Shown here: positions 37,201-48,057 of the stretch, one piece after another
Layout of the letters: the number at the start of each line of letters is the position of its first letter
Position numbering within the stretch: the first letter of the stretch is position 1
Assembly (NCBI RefSeq): GCF_032854445.1
Contig: NC_088295.1
Coordinates: forward strand, 43,759,385-43,823,384
DNA: 64,000 bases
Origin: Liolophura sinensis
Lineage: Eukaryota > Mollusca > Polyplacophora > Chitonida > Chitonidae
Reading direction: 5' to 3'
Program-made: the position numbers and the translations under genes
Notes under the pieces: generated by a model
The model's database searches: none
The model's input: the letters and a program-made list of their open reading frames with translations, nothing else
Told to the model about the DNA's origin: nothing

Positions 37201-39958
37201 TATCGTAGGTCAAATGAGACATGCGTTCAATACCTCTCACAGACAGGGAGTTTTCTAGATTCTCATGCATCCATCGTTTTCGAGGCCTTTGAAGCTGTCA
37301 CTGGTATTCTCATGTAGCCTTACATGAAGTTTATTGGAGGCCATTGGCTTTCGATCAGTGAGATGACATACATTGCGACTATCATGGGGGAAATGTTTGC
37401 CAGTATTGCTTGCCAGATGTTGATGGTTTACCTTAATCTCTCATTTTCTCCACCAATGATATACCGGTCGCCATCATATAAGTGAAAAATCCTTGAGTAT
37501 GGCATTAAACAACAATCAGAAAGCTAAAGTCTGAATCAGCACTTGCAAGGTATTGTCACCAAGGTGGAATTAATGTCTACATTGAATTTACTATGTCCCT
37601 TGCAATAATCTGGTAATTGTGTGTCAGCCCACTGATAGGTCTTCCGATGAGCCAGGTTTTTGGCTTGGACAAGTAGGCCTATTGTTCAGTAATCTCTCAG
37701 CTTGGGCCGGCAGACATTTTGATAACTAATCCCCTAACTTCCTTTTTCACCTTCCTGTCTAGCAAGTCAGAACGTGTCAGGTCAAGTCAAGTGAGTGAGA
37801 GAACAGGTTCTAATTAGATGTTTGATTTAGTATAAAAGGCCTATTCTTAACTTGGTAAGGCAGTTAGGAACTTTACTGTCACATTAGGGTTATGTACCCC
37901 TACACTGCAAAGAGTGTGTTCTAGTTGGCATTAGGGAGCCTATCTCATGTCATTTACTCAGTTGTAGTGGATGTTCCTACCATTAATAAATTGTACATAG
38001 TTGTTGTGTTACAACACTGTCTTCTGGATTTATTTATGTGCTCATTGAGCCACATCTCTGCTAGCCCCCGAAAGAAACAGCGATTTATGGATAATGGCTG
38101 GGTGATAATATCATGATCATTTTTGTGGAGTGAGTGCTTAGGGTTTAACATCGTACTTTATATATTTTTCAGTCATATGACAATGAAGGAGCCCTCAGAG
38201 TGGAATGTACGTGTAATGTGCCTCCTTTTTGCAGGACGGATTTCCACTGCTCTTTTATCTAGTGCTACTTTACTGAGACCACTTACCAAAGACAAGTAAG
38301 CCGCCCCACCCAAGCCATTATACTGATGTGGGTCAACCAGTCATTGCACTATCCTCTTAATGCTGAACGCCTATCGAGGAAGCTTCAACTCCCTCTTTGA
38401 AGGTCTTAGGTGTAACCCGACCCAGGATTAACCCTGAATCTACCACCCCCGAAGCGGACACACTACCAACTGAGCCATCGGTGCCGGTCATCATCTTTGT
38501 GGATATTAATCTACAAAGTTATCTGTTTGTCATGGGCAAAAACAAGCCTTTCTACCTTCATCTCCAGAGAGCTGGACTTCTTTGACCGTTATGGTGGTAT
38601 ATTTTATTTAATTTGCAGATAATCAGACAACAGTGTACTTTTTGACCAAGGAGTTATTGTTGCTGAATAGATCCCAGGAAGCTGTTAGCATTTGGTTAGA
38701 GAGTAGGAAGATCAGCTCAAAGATGGACAGTTTTCAGCTTGATAGAGAAATACAGACCAGGGAAACCAAGTTGAAGTGAGTAAACTGAGACATTTTATTT
38801 ACTGCATGAACTTTCTAACATGTGGAAAATGCTCATCAGTTGTAATCATTTGAGAATGTTCAGCTTTGCTTTGAATGGGTAAAGTACTGCACTATAAACT
38901 GCTAACCTTTAAATAATGAAGTTTGGGGTTTGGACCCAGCTCCTGTAAGATTTGCTGTGGAAGATTAACATGCACTTGACAAGGTGCAGCAGTTATCCTT
39001 GGATTTACTCTGGAGTCTTAAATCTGTGATTTTCCTCCACTCAGTCATGAAGAAATCATTAACCCGCTGTAAATCACCAAGCATATGAATAAATATATAG
39101 CTCTTGTGGCTTCGACTGTGACTGTATCTCAAATGGTTTGTCTCTCCTCTAGAAGGACCGTGGTTTTGGACATGATCTGCAGTTTACTGTTAACAATTGC
39201 ATATGTGAACCACTCTTTTGAGTGCATGGTTACACTCAGTAGATACATAAGGTTTATATTTCACTTATAGTTTAGCTTGTAAAAATGCACTTTCAGAAGC
39301 ACATAAAGGCCTTTATGATTCTTTAGACGCCAGTAATTACATTTTTCCTAAAGAAATTAATCACACTTCATAAAGAAAAACTTTTTAAATAGTGCTGTAT
39401 AATGTGGATGAATTGACCAGAATCAAGTAAAATGAGTCTGTTGAGAAAAGCCAATCGTGAGGTGAAACATAGTACCGCAATTCTACCTTGCCGCATGTTT
39501 GCAAGATGTTTATTTAAGCATATTCTGAATGCATTATTCTGTGCTGACTGATAAAATTAGACTTTTTGTGAAGCCCTGAGATTGAACAATCCACCCAATG
39601 CAGTTTTATCTCCAAAATCTAATTTATAAATGTGCATAAATCGCGCTAAAAGTTTCTCTTTCATATGCGAAAAGGTTGAGGAATTAGGGTAGGTCATGTC
39701 TTGAAAATGAATCAATAACATCAGCCATGACACATCTTTTTGCAATTAACTTCACTGGGTAGTACCAAGAGCCTGGCAACAAGACACCTCTCCCAATCAT
39801 GATAATTATCAAATGCTCTTTTCCTGTTGTTTTACAGAAACATGTCCAGTGACATCTCAGACAATCCTCCAAACAAACGTGAGCTTCTGGCCATGGATGT
39901 GAAAATCCTGAAGGCATTACTCCACCACAGACAGAATCATGTGTGGAGGGTCAGTTGA
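24886..39958 (+). CDS. FANCG: FANCG, Fanconi anaemia core complex TPR protein
   Basis: FANCG is a TPR scaffold that binds FANCA in the nuclear Fanconi core complex, which drives FANCD2/FANCI ubiquitination at DNA crosslinks. Exons: 24870-25074 (ATG at 24886), 25236-25311, 26397-26532, 27127-27207, 27781-27935, 28312-28498, 29382-29521, 30314-30460, 31347-31501, 31949-32015, 32770-32965, 34030-34174, 36219-36322, 36832-36972, 38619-38775, 39838-39958. They give about 730 residues (human 622). TPR-like helices match human FANCG: GKPHTAVHHLKAALEADF followed by AELEALNLL, AVRCLELHRYKAAYQRYMDL, LEECVTLCDQALLS, and KAVHYYRLSVQLHKDNQTTV with SQEAVSIW near the C-terminus. All phases close except exon 2 to exon 3. 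The stop TGA is at 39956. An acceptor directly before the ATG implies a non-coding first exon upstream. Identification rests on helix-by-helix similarity, since sequence identity is low. Confidence 0.83.
25144..25175. repeat. (GT)n microsatellite
   Basis: A run of about 16 GT dinucleotides in FANCG intron 1 of the coding-exon numbering. Confidence 0.97.
25576..26097. repeat. About 170-bp tandem repeat, 3.5 copies
   Basis: Units begin 'gggctataactccaact' at 25576, 25748, 25918 and 26034. The first two spacings are 172 and 170 bp; the third unit carries a deletion (116 bp) and the fourth is partial. Shared blocks include 'gagttttaatttttggtgga', 'ggatgggttgcaactcacat' and 'ccagatagccattttcc'. 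The array lies in the FANCG intron whose flanking exons do not join in phase. It creates a spurious minus-strand frame at 25586-25996. Confidence 0.9.
26652..26865 (-). mobile_element. SINE family A, diverged inverted copy
   Basis: On the minus strand the tail ('aatattcttgagtaagacgt'), then 'ccaccataatgctgaatgtc', the core and a decayed head can be followed. It lies in the FANCG intron after exon 26397-26532. Confidence 0.82.
28607..28808 (+). mobile_element. SINE family A, 5'-truncated
   Basis: Core 'caacctgcggatggttgtgg', 'acgctggctgccgtccta', 'agtgaaatattg' interrupted by T-rich sequence, and an (aaat)n end. It lies in the FANCG intron after exon 28312-28498. Confidence 0.82.
29079..29202 (-). 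mobile_element. SINE family A, 5'-truncated inverted copy
   Basis: The minus strand shows the core 'ggatggttgtgggtttcccc', the amplified 'aatgctggctgcc' region, the tail motif and an A-rich end. It lies about 180 bp upstream of FANCG exon 29382-29521. Confidence 0.82.
31195..31257. repeat. (TA)n microsatellite
   Basis: About 63 bp of near-pure TA dinucleotides in a FANCG intron, about 90 bp upstream of exon 31347-31501. Confidence 0.97.
32239..32412 (+). mobile_element. SINE family A, 5'-truncated
   Basis: Core beginning 'gctggcttcccctccagcca', the block 'cccaccataatgctggccgc', a shortened tail motif and (aaat)n. It lies in the FANCG intron after exon 31949-32015. Confidence 0.86.
33090..33402. 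repeat. Minisatellite, 'gcacactggtttaccttggg' units
   Basis: About eight units of roughly 40 bp alternate 'gcacactggtttaccttggg' with 'catgctgttttgatct'. The last unit continues into 'cctccacccat' and 'aacaccaatgaaataaa', which resembles a SINE tail, so the array may have grown from a retroposon end. It lies in a FANCG intron. Confidence 0.85.
34203..34372 (-). mobile_element. SINE family A, inverted, 12-bp target duplication
   Basis: The core and tail are complete from 'ctccggctgtacgcgggaag' to the (aaat)n end when read on the minus strand. Perfect direct repeats 'gattcctcagag' at 34191-34202 and 34373-34384 bound it. It starts 28 bp after FANCG exon 34030-34174. Confidence 0.94.
34423..34594 (-). 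mobile_element. SINE family A, inverted, 9-bp target duplication
   Basis: A minus-strand copy with the tail at the left. Direct repeats 'agcaaatct' at 34414-34422 and 34595-34603 flank it. It carries a divergent patch ('ttttttaaggaaaccg') in place of the usual 'gtgggtggaaaccg'. Confidence 0.9.
34615..34766 (+). mobile_element. SINE family A, plus orientation, 7-11-bp target duplication
   Basis: The core to tail of family A sits in the orientation opposite to the two preceding copies. Direct repeats 'ataagacaaat' at 34604-34614 and 34767-34777 flank it; the first four bases could belong to the tail. Only 20 bp separates it from the previous copy. Confidence 0.9.
37437..37522 (+). mobile_element. 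SINE family A-like tail, 'gaaaaattcttgag' subfamily
   Basis: 'ccggtcgccatcatataagt' followed by 'gaaaaatccttgagtatggc' and 'attaaacaacaatcag', the same variant tail as at 18629-18727 and 63834-63905. It lies in a FANCG intron. Confidence 0.7.
38124..38490 (-). mobile_element. SINE family B, full length (inverted)
   Basis: The best copy of family B in the window. On the minus strand it begins 'accggcaccgatggctcagt' with an A box ('tggctcagttggtag') and a B-box-like 'gggttaatcctggg'. The body includes 'ataatggcttgggtggggcg', and the tail 'gatgttaaaccctaagca'. It lies about 130 bp upstream of FANCG exon 38619-38775. Confidence 0.86.
38878..39090 (+). mobile_element. Probable diverged tRNA-derived SINE
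   Basis: A tRNA-like head is suggested by 'gtttggggtttggacccagc', with a SINE-like body ('ctccactcagtcatgaag') and an A-rich end 'catatgaataaata'. It is weak. Confidence 0.35.
39493..39693. repeat. Dispersed repeat family D, copy 3 (FANCG intron)
   Basis: Shares 'gcatgtttgcaagatgtt' and 'aagcatattctga' with copy 1, and 'actttttgtgaagccctgag' and 'aaaggttgaggaattagggt' with copy 2. It lies in the last FANCG intron, same strand sense as the other two. Confidence 0.78.
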
Positions 39959-40250
39959 GATGAGACTAAACTCACCTTAACCAGAGGATGTTATAAAGTG
40001 TTCAGCTCAGACCACCAAGATTCCAAGACAGATTTTGATTTGTCAAGTAACATTTCTCACCAGGTTTCTGGTCCAGACAGATGGCATAATCACTGAAGGC
40101 TGACAGCAGCTCAAATTGAGTTAGAGAACTGCTTGACAAGGACAGCTGTCAGGAGAGACACCTTGTCTGGTGTAGCTCTGTTGGCTTATTTAACAGCAGC
40201 CTTCATTCAGTCAATATTGCTGAAACTGTCCACATAACCAGAATATTAGG

Positions 40251-40256
40251 AATAAA
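40251..40256 (+). terminator. Candidate FANCG polyadenylation signal
   Basis: AATAAA lies 293 bp after the FANCG stop codon; I see no earlier one in the 3' flank. Confidence 0.5.
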
Positions 40257-40605
40257 TGGCATCCTATTGGGTGTCACATGTGTTGCTTTTGCGCATATTG
40301 GACATATATTTCCATTAATTTATCATAATTCCGTGAGGAAATGAAGAGGCAGATTTTGTGTCAAACTGTTAACACTAGTACAGTATGTGTCATGCTCGAA
40401 TCTATTTGTGAGAAGGATTGACCATGTTCTCAGTTTAAATTCGGCATTATCTGTCAGATAAGTTAAATATTCTTGAATACAGCGATAACCAAATCAGATA
40501 TAAACGTTAGTCAAATATATACATACAGTGTGGAGATTTCAGTAAAATGCTGTTGGGGGAGAGCCCCTGGACTGTTTAGCCTGATTTCAGTATATTATCA
40601 CTAGA

Positions 40606-40690
40606 AGAGATGGAGTTGAACTCACAGCGACCGCATTGGTTGGAGAATCCTGGGTCATTGGGCTGTGCTGACGTGCCACCCCCTCGGCCG
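40606..40690 (-). mobile_element. SINE family A, tRNA head fragment (inverted)
   Basis: The reverse complement gives 'caatgacccaggattctcca' and 'gcggtcgctgtgagttcaac', which match the head region of the full-length copies at 20133 and 54753. Core and tail are not attached; a short tail-like scrap lies at 40455-40500. Confidence 0.7.
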
Positions 40691-41302
40691 CGAAGGTCCC
40701 CGCTGAGAACTGAGGAAAAAAAAACCTAGATCTGATTGAACAAAACCAATGTGAAGGATTGCACTTTTCCAGAAATCGCAAGACTTGATGATCTCATCAA
40801 TAATTCAGTATTTGTACATTTATTTATCCTATTTGCACCCAGTCCTCATCGAAATCTTCCTTGCCACCATATGGCTGAAATATTGTGCCAAAGTGACGTT
40901 CATTTACTCATTTTAATTTTTCATTTATTCATATCTTCCCCTGTGGATTGAAACCTTGCATTCAAAACCAACATTGGAAATGTACCCTTCAGTATTCCCT
41001 TGACAAAATCCGCTTTTTCACTGTGAAAAAGGCCATTGGTTTCAGAATAACTACTTTATGTAATGAGAAAAAGATTACTTCAAAAAAGATCCCAAGGAGT
41101 GATGCGGAATACAAAACATAAGGCGGTGTGGGTTTTGTATGACAACACTGAAAATCAACGGCGAGAATTCTGCCCGAAGAGTCAGTCGATACTTACCAAT
41201 GTACATGCTTGTTCTCCTGACCATAAAAGACAAAATTACATTGTTTGATGTACGTCCTTGACGAGCCATAGTTTACCGGTTCAAACCTTGTGGTTATTTT
41301 AG
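40691..41302. other. Intergenic, nothing recognised
   Basis: A mixed-composition stretch 3' of FANCG. The short open frames on both strands show no known motifs. Confidence 0.55.
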
Positions 41303-41709
41303 GGGATTGGGTCGTGGTCAGATGGTTAAAGGCGCTTGTCTGTATTGTAATGACGCACGAGGTTTGTATGCTTCAATCAGCTCTTACTATTGTGGCCCTT
41401 GGAGGCTGGTTCTCAGAGAGGTAATATCACGCCATCCCAACACCATGACGTCGCATACTGACGGCATATGCCGACTTGGTATTTACGACCTGCATAACGT
41501 CACGACCCCTTTGAGGCAAACAACCCCGTTGTGACAACGTGCATGGTGTGCATATCTGTGCATCACACGTTGGAAAGTTCGTCAGTAATTAACCTACCAT
41601 GCAAAGGTCTGTAATTTACGCCTAGCATTATGGTTTCCACCACCCATAAAACTGACCGCCATGGTGTAAGGGAAATATTTTTTGAATGTGTCGTTAGAAT
41701 GAATGAATG
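41303..41709 (+). mobile_element. SINE family E, long copy
   Basis: The head 'gggtcgtggtcagatggtta' resembles a tRNA A-box region. The downstream blocks 'catggtgtgcatatctgtgc', 'atcacacgttggaaag', 'aggtctgtaatttacgc' and 'cacccataaaactgaccgcc' are shared with 62005-62290. It ends in (gaat)n. Confidence 0.7.
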
Positions 41710-41710
41710 A

Positions 41711-42001
41711 ATGCTTGGGTTTTATGTCGTACCTAACCACTTCTCAGTCATATGTCGACGGGAAGTCATTAGTTGTGTGTACATATACCGTGTTTTCTTG
41801 TGGCAGGGCGAGTCCATGCCGCCACTGAAGTATCATTCCGAAGACACCAGACATGACACCCACCCAGTCTCATTAAAACTGACACTTGGCCAACCAGTCA
41901 TGTGAGGCAGCAAGAAGTACAATATGTAAAGTCTTTGGTATGACCCCGGGTCCCCCAACTTCCGGACGAACACTCGAACCAGTATGCCACCGAAGCGGTC
42001 G
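41711..42001 (-). mobile_element. SINE-like family C
   Basis: Second copy of the element at 21715-22048 ('cttgtggcagggcgagtcca', 'accagacatgacacc', 'gtgaggcagcaagaagtaca'). Read on the minus strand, its right end looks like a tRNA-derived head ('cttcggtggcatactggttc'). It abuts family E tail-to-tail. Confidence 0.78.
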
Positions 42002-44807
42002 TGTGTGTCGTTTGCGATCAGTGAAATAAATAAATTTTGACTTATATAAAACTGCCTGAAATGTATCAAATATCTAACTAATATAATATAGACGACTATA
42101 AGCGGGATATGTAGGCTACGAATAGATAAGGCCTCGTCTAGATCACAGAGTAAAATAATGGAAGAGAGGAATAGTTTTGTGTAAGAACAGAAATGAACAC
42201 ATTGTTCATCCAAATAACCGAATGATTTCATCCATTACTGTTTTCGATAATGGCAATTCATTTCTGTTTTGCAAATATTATATCTCACGAAAAGCAAGTT
42301 TATTCATCTGACGAGGTGGAGTAAAGGTTGTTCACATGTAGGACAGGAGGAATTCTGAAGTTCCTCCATCGTAAAAGCGTTGTCTTTATTTGTTTTCAGA
42401 CGGTGTTAGAGTCTCCAGTTTTAAATGTGTAATATGTTTCTCCGTGCATGGCGGGGAATTTTCGTGTTAATACTATCAGTTCATGGCCCAAGCATTTGTC
42501 TGCGGTATACGAAGTCCAACTCTCTTCTTGACATACATGCATATGTAACCTTTCCACCTGTAAAGCCATATCCTTCTTATTTTTCCATTATTTACCTAGA
42601 ATTTTCTCTCGTGGCCTTTTTCTGCCCCAAGCTTTCAAAGGTAGTGTAAAAATTCGTGAATAATTTGTCGAAATCGATCACCGTAACTCACAAACTTACG
42701 AGCGAGAAACAAAAATAGCTCTTTGGTGGAGGCAACAAACACATAAATAGCACGCAGATTCTTTTGAAAGATTTATGATTCCAAACAGATGGAATACAAA
42801 ATAATAGTGAAAGATACATGGTCTTGGTCACTGGGAGCGTAGAATTCAACATATAACTGCAAAAATCGATGCAAAACCATTAACATTCGGACCCAAACAG
42901 TGCATTGTATATATTCTTCATTCGTAATTGGTAACCCTGCTTTTTCTACCGTGAAAACAAAAAACAACCACTAAAAATTGTTAAGTATTTATGGCGCTAA
43001 AGTGAAATAGGTACAAATCCATGAATATGGAATGTTTCTTGTTAACTTGCAGTAGAAATGTATTGCCAATAAGGAGTTGTAAGACGTGTGAAAGCCAATT
43101 AGGGCAGCGTGGGAGGTTACATAGTCCCTAAATATAGGTCGAATTCCCAGTATCGTACTGCCAGATATATCTATCAGATTCTTGCCAGAACCAGTGTGTT
43201 ATATATTTATACTGTATAAATATATCGGGGGCATCATGTTTCGCATGTTCACTCATGATCAGTACATTACAAATTCATCAATTTTCCAAACTGAAAACTA
43301 ACGGATTGTAGAAATGGGCCAGCCTTCATATGTTTAGATATATGTACCACGAAATCGAGTTTATTCAGTACCATATATAGACTGGAGATGTATACATGAC
43401 CCATAAAGAACACCGAAGCGAGTAGATAGTCCTGAATTTTAATAAAGGATATGTTTGCATATGATAATGCTGACCCATATGCCGGACGCTGCCGTGACCT
43501 ATTGTCTCTGGGATCAAACAATCTGTCCTGTGTCAAAAGGTTGTTTAGTAGGCCGCCACCCGCGTATGACAAGACCCTGACTAATAAATCATTATTGAAG
43601 TACAGGGTATATATCCTGAGTGGTAGTAAGGTTTTAATGATGACAATTCATTTAAATATGGTGTCAACAGGTAAATGGTGTAGTGTTTAACGTGTATTTC
43701 ATCTCCCTGGAAATTTAGCTGGAAAACTACTGCTTCTGAGTAATGATGGAGGCAGTGTTTCACATGATGTCTATACTGGCATACTCGTGATGGTATAGAC
43801 GTTCAGCTGAATATTACTCACATGACTATGGAAGCTGAAGAGGACATTTCGCTTCCTCGCTACGTCGGCCTTCCTAATACAGGGCGAGGTAGCGAAGCGA
43901 GTTAGCGATGCGAGTTATCTGCAGAGATAGTAGTGTAGGCTGTGTTATTGCATGGAGTTTGTTCAAACCACTTGTTGGTGCAGCTATTGTAAAACAAATT
44001 ACTCTCCACTCACATTGCCCAGCATGCAATTTCTTGTTGAATAATTATTACGTCACCCGAGGCAATGCGTTCTTGGTGTGGAAACTAAGCCTATGGACTT
44101 TAACATTATGAATAAGAAAAAGTATTCTAATTGCATTTTCTTTGCAACAACTTGGATGTCCAACGTATCAATGTGTAGAGCTTGGCTTGTTACGTGACAC
44201 TGGCTAAAGACAATTTTGGTAACGTATATGACTAATTTTACAGACAACTGAATGTAGGCGACTCTCCAAAAGAAATAAGACTATAGCCGACTATATCTTT
44301 GCTGCGTACGATTTCCATGTTTGGGTTACATAGATTGTGAGATGAGCGAATATTGTCACTATAAAGAAACAACAATATTTTGGCCGGTTGTTAGGGTTAC
44401 ATTACGGACATCATGTTCGTATCATGAGAGTGAGATGCAATTAATGTCAGGCAAAGCGTTAGGGAATAAAGGACATGGCTAAGCATCGTACAACGTTTGG
44501 GCGTATAGGCCATCATGCAACGTTTGCGTGTGTATAAAATACAACAAGACTGGGCACCATTGATGCAACGTTTGCGCCTACACGCCAAGGTTAGGCACCA
44601 TGTGCAACGTCATGGGGTTAATATGTCTGCAACATCTGAAAGGGTACATGACCCCAATTATGTCTATATTCTCAGGCATTGTTAGTGTGTGGGTATTTGT
44701 CAGCATCTCACATGACGCCATTTGGTTACCATATGTTGCTATATATATACTACTAAGTAATTTATTTGATAAAATGGCCGACCTATGCTAAACATAGACC
44801 TGTATGC
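42002..44807. other. Intergenic, no gene seen
   Basis: Only short, unrecognisable frames occur. A GC-richer patch near 43850-43915 contains partly self-complementary 'gctacgtcgg' and 'gaggtagcgaagcgagttag' sequence, and a few diverged 'gcaacgtttgcg' repeats occur at 44480-44610. Confidence 0.55.
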
Positions 44808-44901
44808 TCTGATTCCTCACACCGCCATGCTGGCCGCCCTCGTATGAGTGCAACATTCTTGAGTACGGCGTAAAACAGCAAATAAATAACAAATAAATAT
44901 A
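44808..44901 (+). mobile_element. SINE family A, tail fragment
   Basis: 'gccatgctggccgccctcgt', 'atgagtgcaacattcttgag' and 'tacggcgtaaaacagca' followed by (aaat)n. Confidence 0.8.
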
Positions 44902-47302
44902 TGCTCTGTTAGGTAAATGGACAGTGACTAATTCACGAAAACTGATCTGTAACGTCATTCTGAACTGTCGATTTCGGTAAAGCTTTCAGTCATGCATATA
45001 CACGGAAAGGAGTACGACCACAAATCATTTTTACATTCATTACAAAAACGGATCCAAATATTGATATTGATTAATGTTATAAAATTCATTTCCAAGGTCT
45101 ACACTAAAACAGACTATATTCTAAAAACGACAGCTAACATAAATGAACAAAAACACCACAAATCCAAGTGGCTTATAGAGCAATCTATTATTCTCGACGA
45201 ATTTATAATTAGATGTTTATTTCCTGCTACTTTGTTCTGTCTCCAGGCAACTTCCCGTGTATACGCACTGTCTATATACGTCTGTCATTATGTGATAATG
45301 AGTTAAATTCTCCTTAATATATAGCTATATGTTTGCTTGTCGGTAAAGATTCCTTCTGAATACCATTTATACTATAGCTTCAGTTGTTTATTCTTACCTG
45401 CAGAGGTTATCTTTGGGAACGCTTGTTACGAAGTGTAATACATGTAGAATATAATCCTTGATACTGTGAAGATGCCATCATTCTTGAATCACTTTGTATA
45501 CTTCCAAGGTTTAAAGAATCATTGATAACGGCTAAACAGTCTTGGAAACGGCTTGGTAGGCCTATGTGATTCCTTTATAACATTTAACCACCCCATGCAG
45601 TTGATACTGGAATTGCCAGTGAACCATACATGCACTGTGTGTTGCTCCAACTTAATAGGCCATATACATGTATGCGATATTTCGATTTTATATCTTAGTG
45701 GATTATTTGGTCTTCCAAATGTCGCTGGTTTTGTTTAATTTGTGTTAAGCGTGAGTAACCAACTTTAAAAGCGGTTGAAACATATACAAAATATCCAATA
45801 AAATACATGTATAGACTGCCTTAATTCACACATATCACGATGTATCACTTACACATGCATGCTGAGATATAGGCAATTAATAATTAATGTCCTGCACATG
45901 ATGTAAACCATATACTAGTCCATATTATTGGTATAGAGAGCAATGATATAAACGAGTACAAATTCATCTGCGACAGTCGAACTCGATCCATTTACATCTC
46001 CGAGACGTAACAAGCATACACACAGTACTCTCTAAAAAAAATACACAAGATGTGTACCACAGTCTCACATTAATTGTAACACATATGCAGGGGCATTAAT
46101 GTGTACCTTGCATACATTATCTGTAAGTACCTATAATGTGTACCTGTGATACACATCTTGTCACAGCTAGAAAGCAGCACAAAAACGTGTGCGCGAAACG
46201 GCACAGATTTCCTACAGATTGAGAGTATGTGAAATAGAAACATATATGTGACAACAGAAGTCACTGTACAGTCAGGGTATTGGCCACTATACATATGTAT
46301 GTGTATTTTGCTTGGGTTACTCGGGAAAGCTTACAAAACCACCTGTGTTGTTTAGTATTCCAAAAGAGTACTCATTCAAACACAGCCATGGTGCAACTAG
46401 AAAGCTATCAAAGTCGTTTTGTTGTTTTGTTCTATAGCCACCACAATAAAGGCTATACGTACTTATTTCAAACAATGGTTGACAACCCGTAATAACCTAT
46501 ATATACGTGTAGACCTATGTGCATGCCTTCCTTTTATACATGTATGTGCATGTGAGAGCACATAAGAGATACATTTCACTCTCATACATTTGTTTCCATG
46601 CACCCTTGCCTCGGTGAAGTGTTTGCTCTCATTTCCGCGGGCGAGTATAGACATGTGTGACTTAAACAAACTACTGTGAACTCTTTATCGTTCTTTGCAA
46701 ATATTTTCATTCACTTCGTCGACTTTTCCAAGTGTCTAGCATGTCTACCTGTATATTCAAGGCAGCACGAACACGCATGTATGGGCCCAAATGGTGGAGA
46801 AATATATGTTCAGAACTTCTTGCAGGCTAGGAAGGAATATTACAGACCAAAAGGTCACTCATTTTCTTCCAGGATTAAAAAGGCCAAAAACTTCAGATTC
46901 TTGTTCATTCTTGTTCCACACAGTCGCATATCAGAGAAACATTCAGCAATAGCATACACACTGAGTGTGTTTTTTACTCTTCTAATTCCCCATACATGTA
47001 TGTGCTAATATCTGCATGCTTCAATGTGCTTTACACCCAAGTGTAGGTTTGTGCATGTCAAAGTCCTTGTAACTCGATCATCTAGGCCATTATGGACTTG
47101 CACTTTCAGATGTTTAGAACGTGACACGCAGTTAGTATTGTTTCCTTTAGGTATACAATATTTGACTGTTTTTTTCTTTCATTTTTCATTTCAACCATTT
47201 ACACGGAATAAATGCCCCAATTCCTTTGACGTATACTACTGGATTACCTCATTAGGCCTATAGCTACGTGGAGATAAATATAGCCTATTAAATAAGCGAC
47301 AG
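44902..47302. other. Intergenic, no gene seen
   Basis: An AT-rich stretch. The longest frame, 46676-47008 on the plus strand (110 aa), shows no recognisable domain. One clear inverted repeat is listed separately at 46045-46161. Confidence 0.55.
46045..46161. repeat. Inverted repeat with 18-bp arms
   Basis: 'acaagatgtgtaccacag' at 46045-46062 pairs with 'ctgtgatacacatcttgt' at 46144-46161 with one mismatch. Shorter 'taatgtgtacc' repeats lie in the loop. Confidence 0.75.

Positions 47303-47354
<52 letters not shown>
47303..47354. repeat. (TA)n microsatellite
   Basis: About 50 bp of TA dinucleotides, followed by a short 'taata' imperfect run, about 700 bp upstream of the CLIC start. Confidence 0.97.
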
Positions 47355-47359
<5 letters not shown>

Positions 47360-47879
47360 ATATAATAAAAGACTTACAGCACAGAAAGTAAAATAACAGC
47401 AGCGACGAAATGTGGTAATTGGCTAATCGTCACACGTTACCAGTGAAATTACGACCTCTTGTCAATTTACATCAGTTTGTGTTTTACTGTAACAGTACAT
47501 GTAAACGCTTAAATAGAAGCAAATTGCACGCCCCTGCATCGTGTCTAATGCAGAATTAGGTTTAAGAGAATCCAAAGATTTTAACTGTAATTAATCAAAC
47601 GTCATTCGTCTAGAATTACTATGAACGCTGTGTTGTCATCACCTGAATAACATGAACAATAAGGGCTATAGTTTATTTTCTTACACAATGTTGACTGATT
47701 AAACCGGGCTCTTTCCTCGAGAAACCGTTAAATTTGACAAACAAAAAAGAGAAAATTGATTGTTTTGTAATACTTTTGGTACGTTACACGAAGTCTGTGT
47801 CGTTCCGTCAGCATAGCTCATTTCGTGTTGTACGTAGTGCAACATTATCCATATGTTGATGACGCATACTACTGCCAGG

Positions 47880-48057
47880 TGTTCGGTCCCGCGCAAACCA
47901 ACCACAACAGGCACAGATCTGCGAGAGAGTCTAGTGTTTCCGGTGGTTAAAGCGCATGTGCTCGTACAAAGGGCGAGGCCTCTGCGTCATTCAAAGAGAC
48001 GACCACTTCTAAAGTCGAAGTAAAAAAAGACTTGAAAACTAGAGATTTTAGTTCATC
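47880..48057 (+). promoter_or_regulatory. Presumed CLIC promoter / 5' UTR
   Basis: Sequence just upstream of the CLIC ATG is noticeably less AT-rich than its surroundings and carries a CRE/AP-1-like 'tgcgtcattc' around 47982. No TATA box stands out within 100 bp. The transcription start cannot be placed from sequence. Confidence 0.35.

Noticed and set aside
46676-47008. 110-codon plus-strand frame between FANCG and CLIC
   Set aside because: No domain, splice context or promoter support; composition matches surrounding intergenic DNA.
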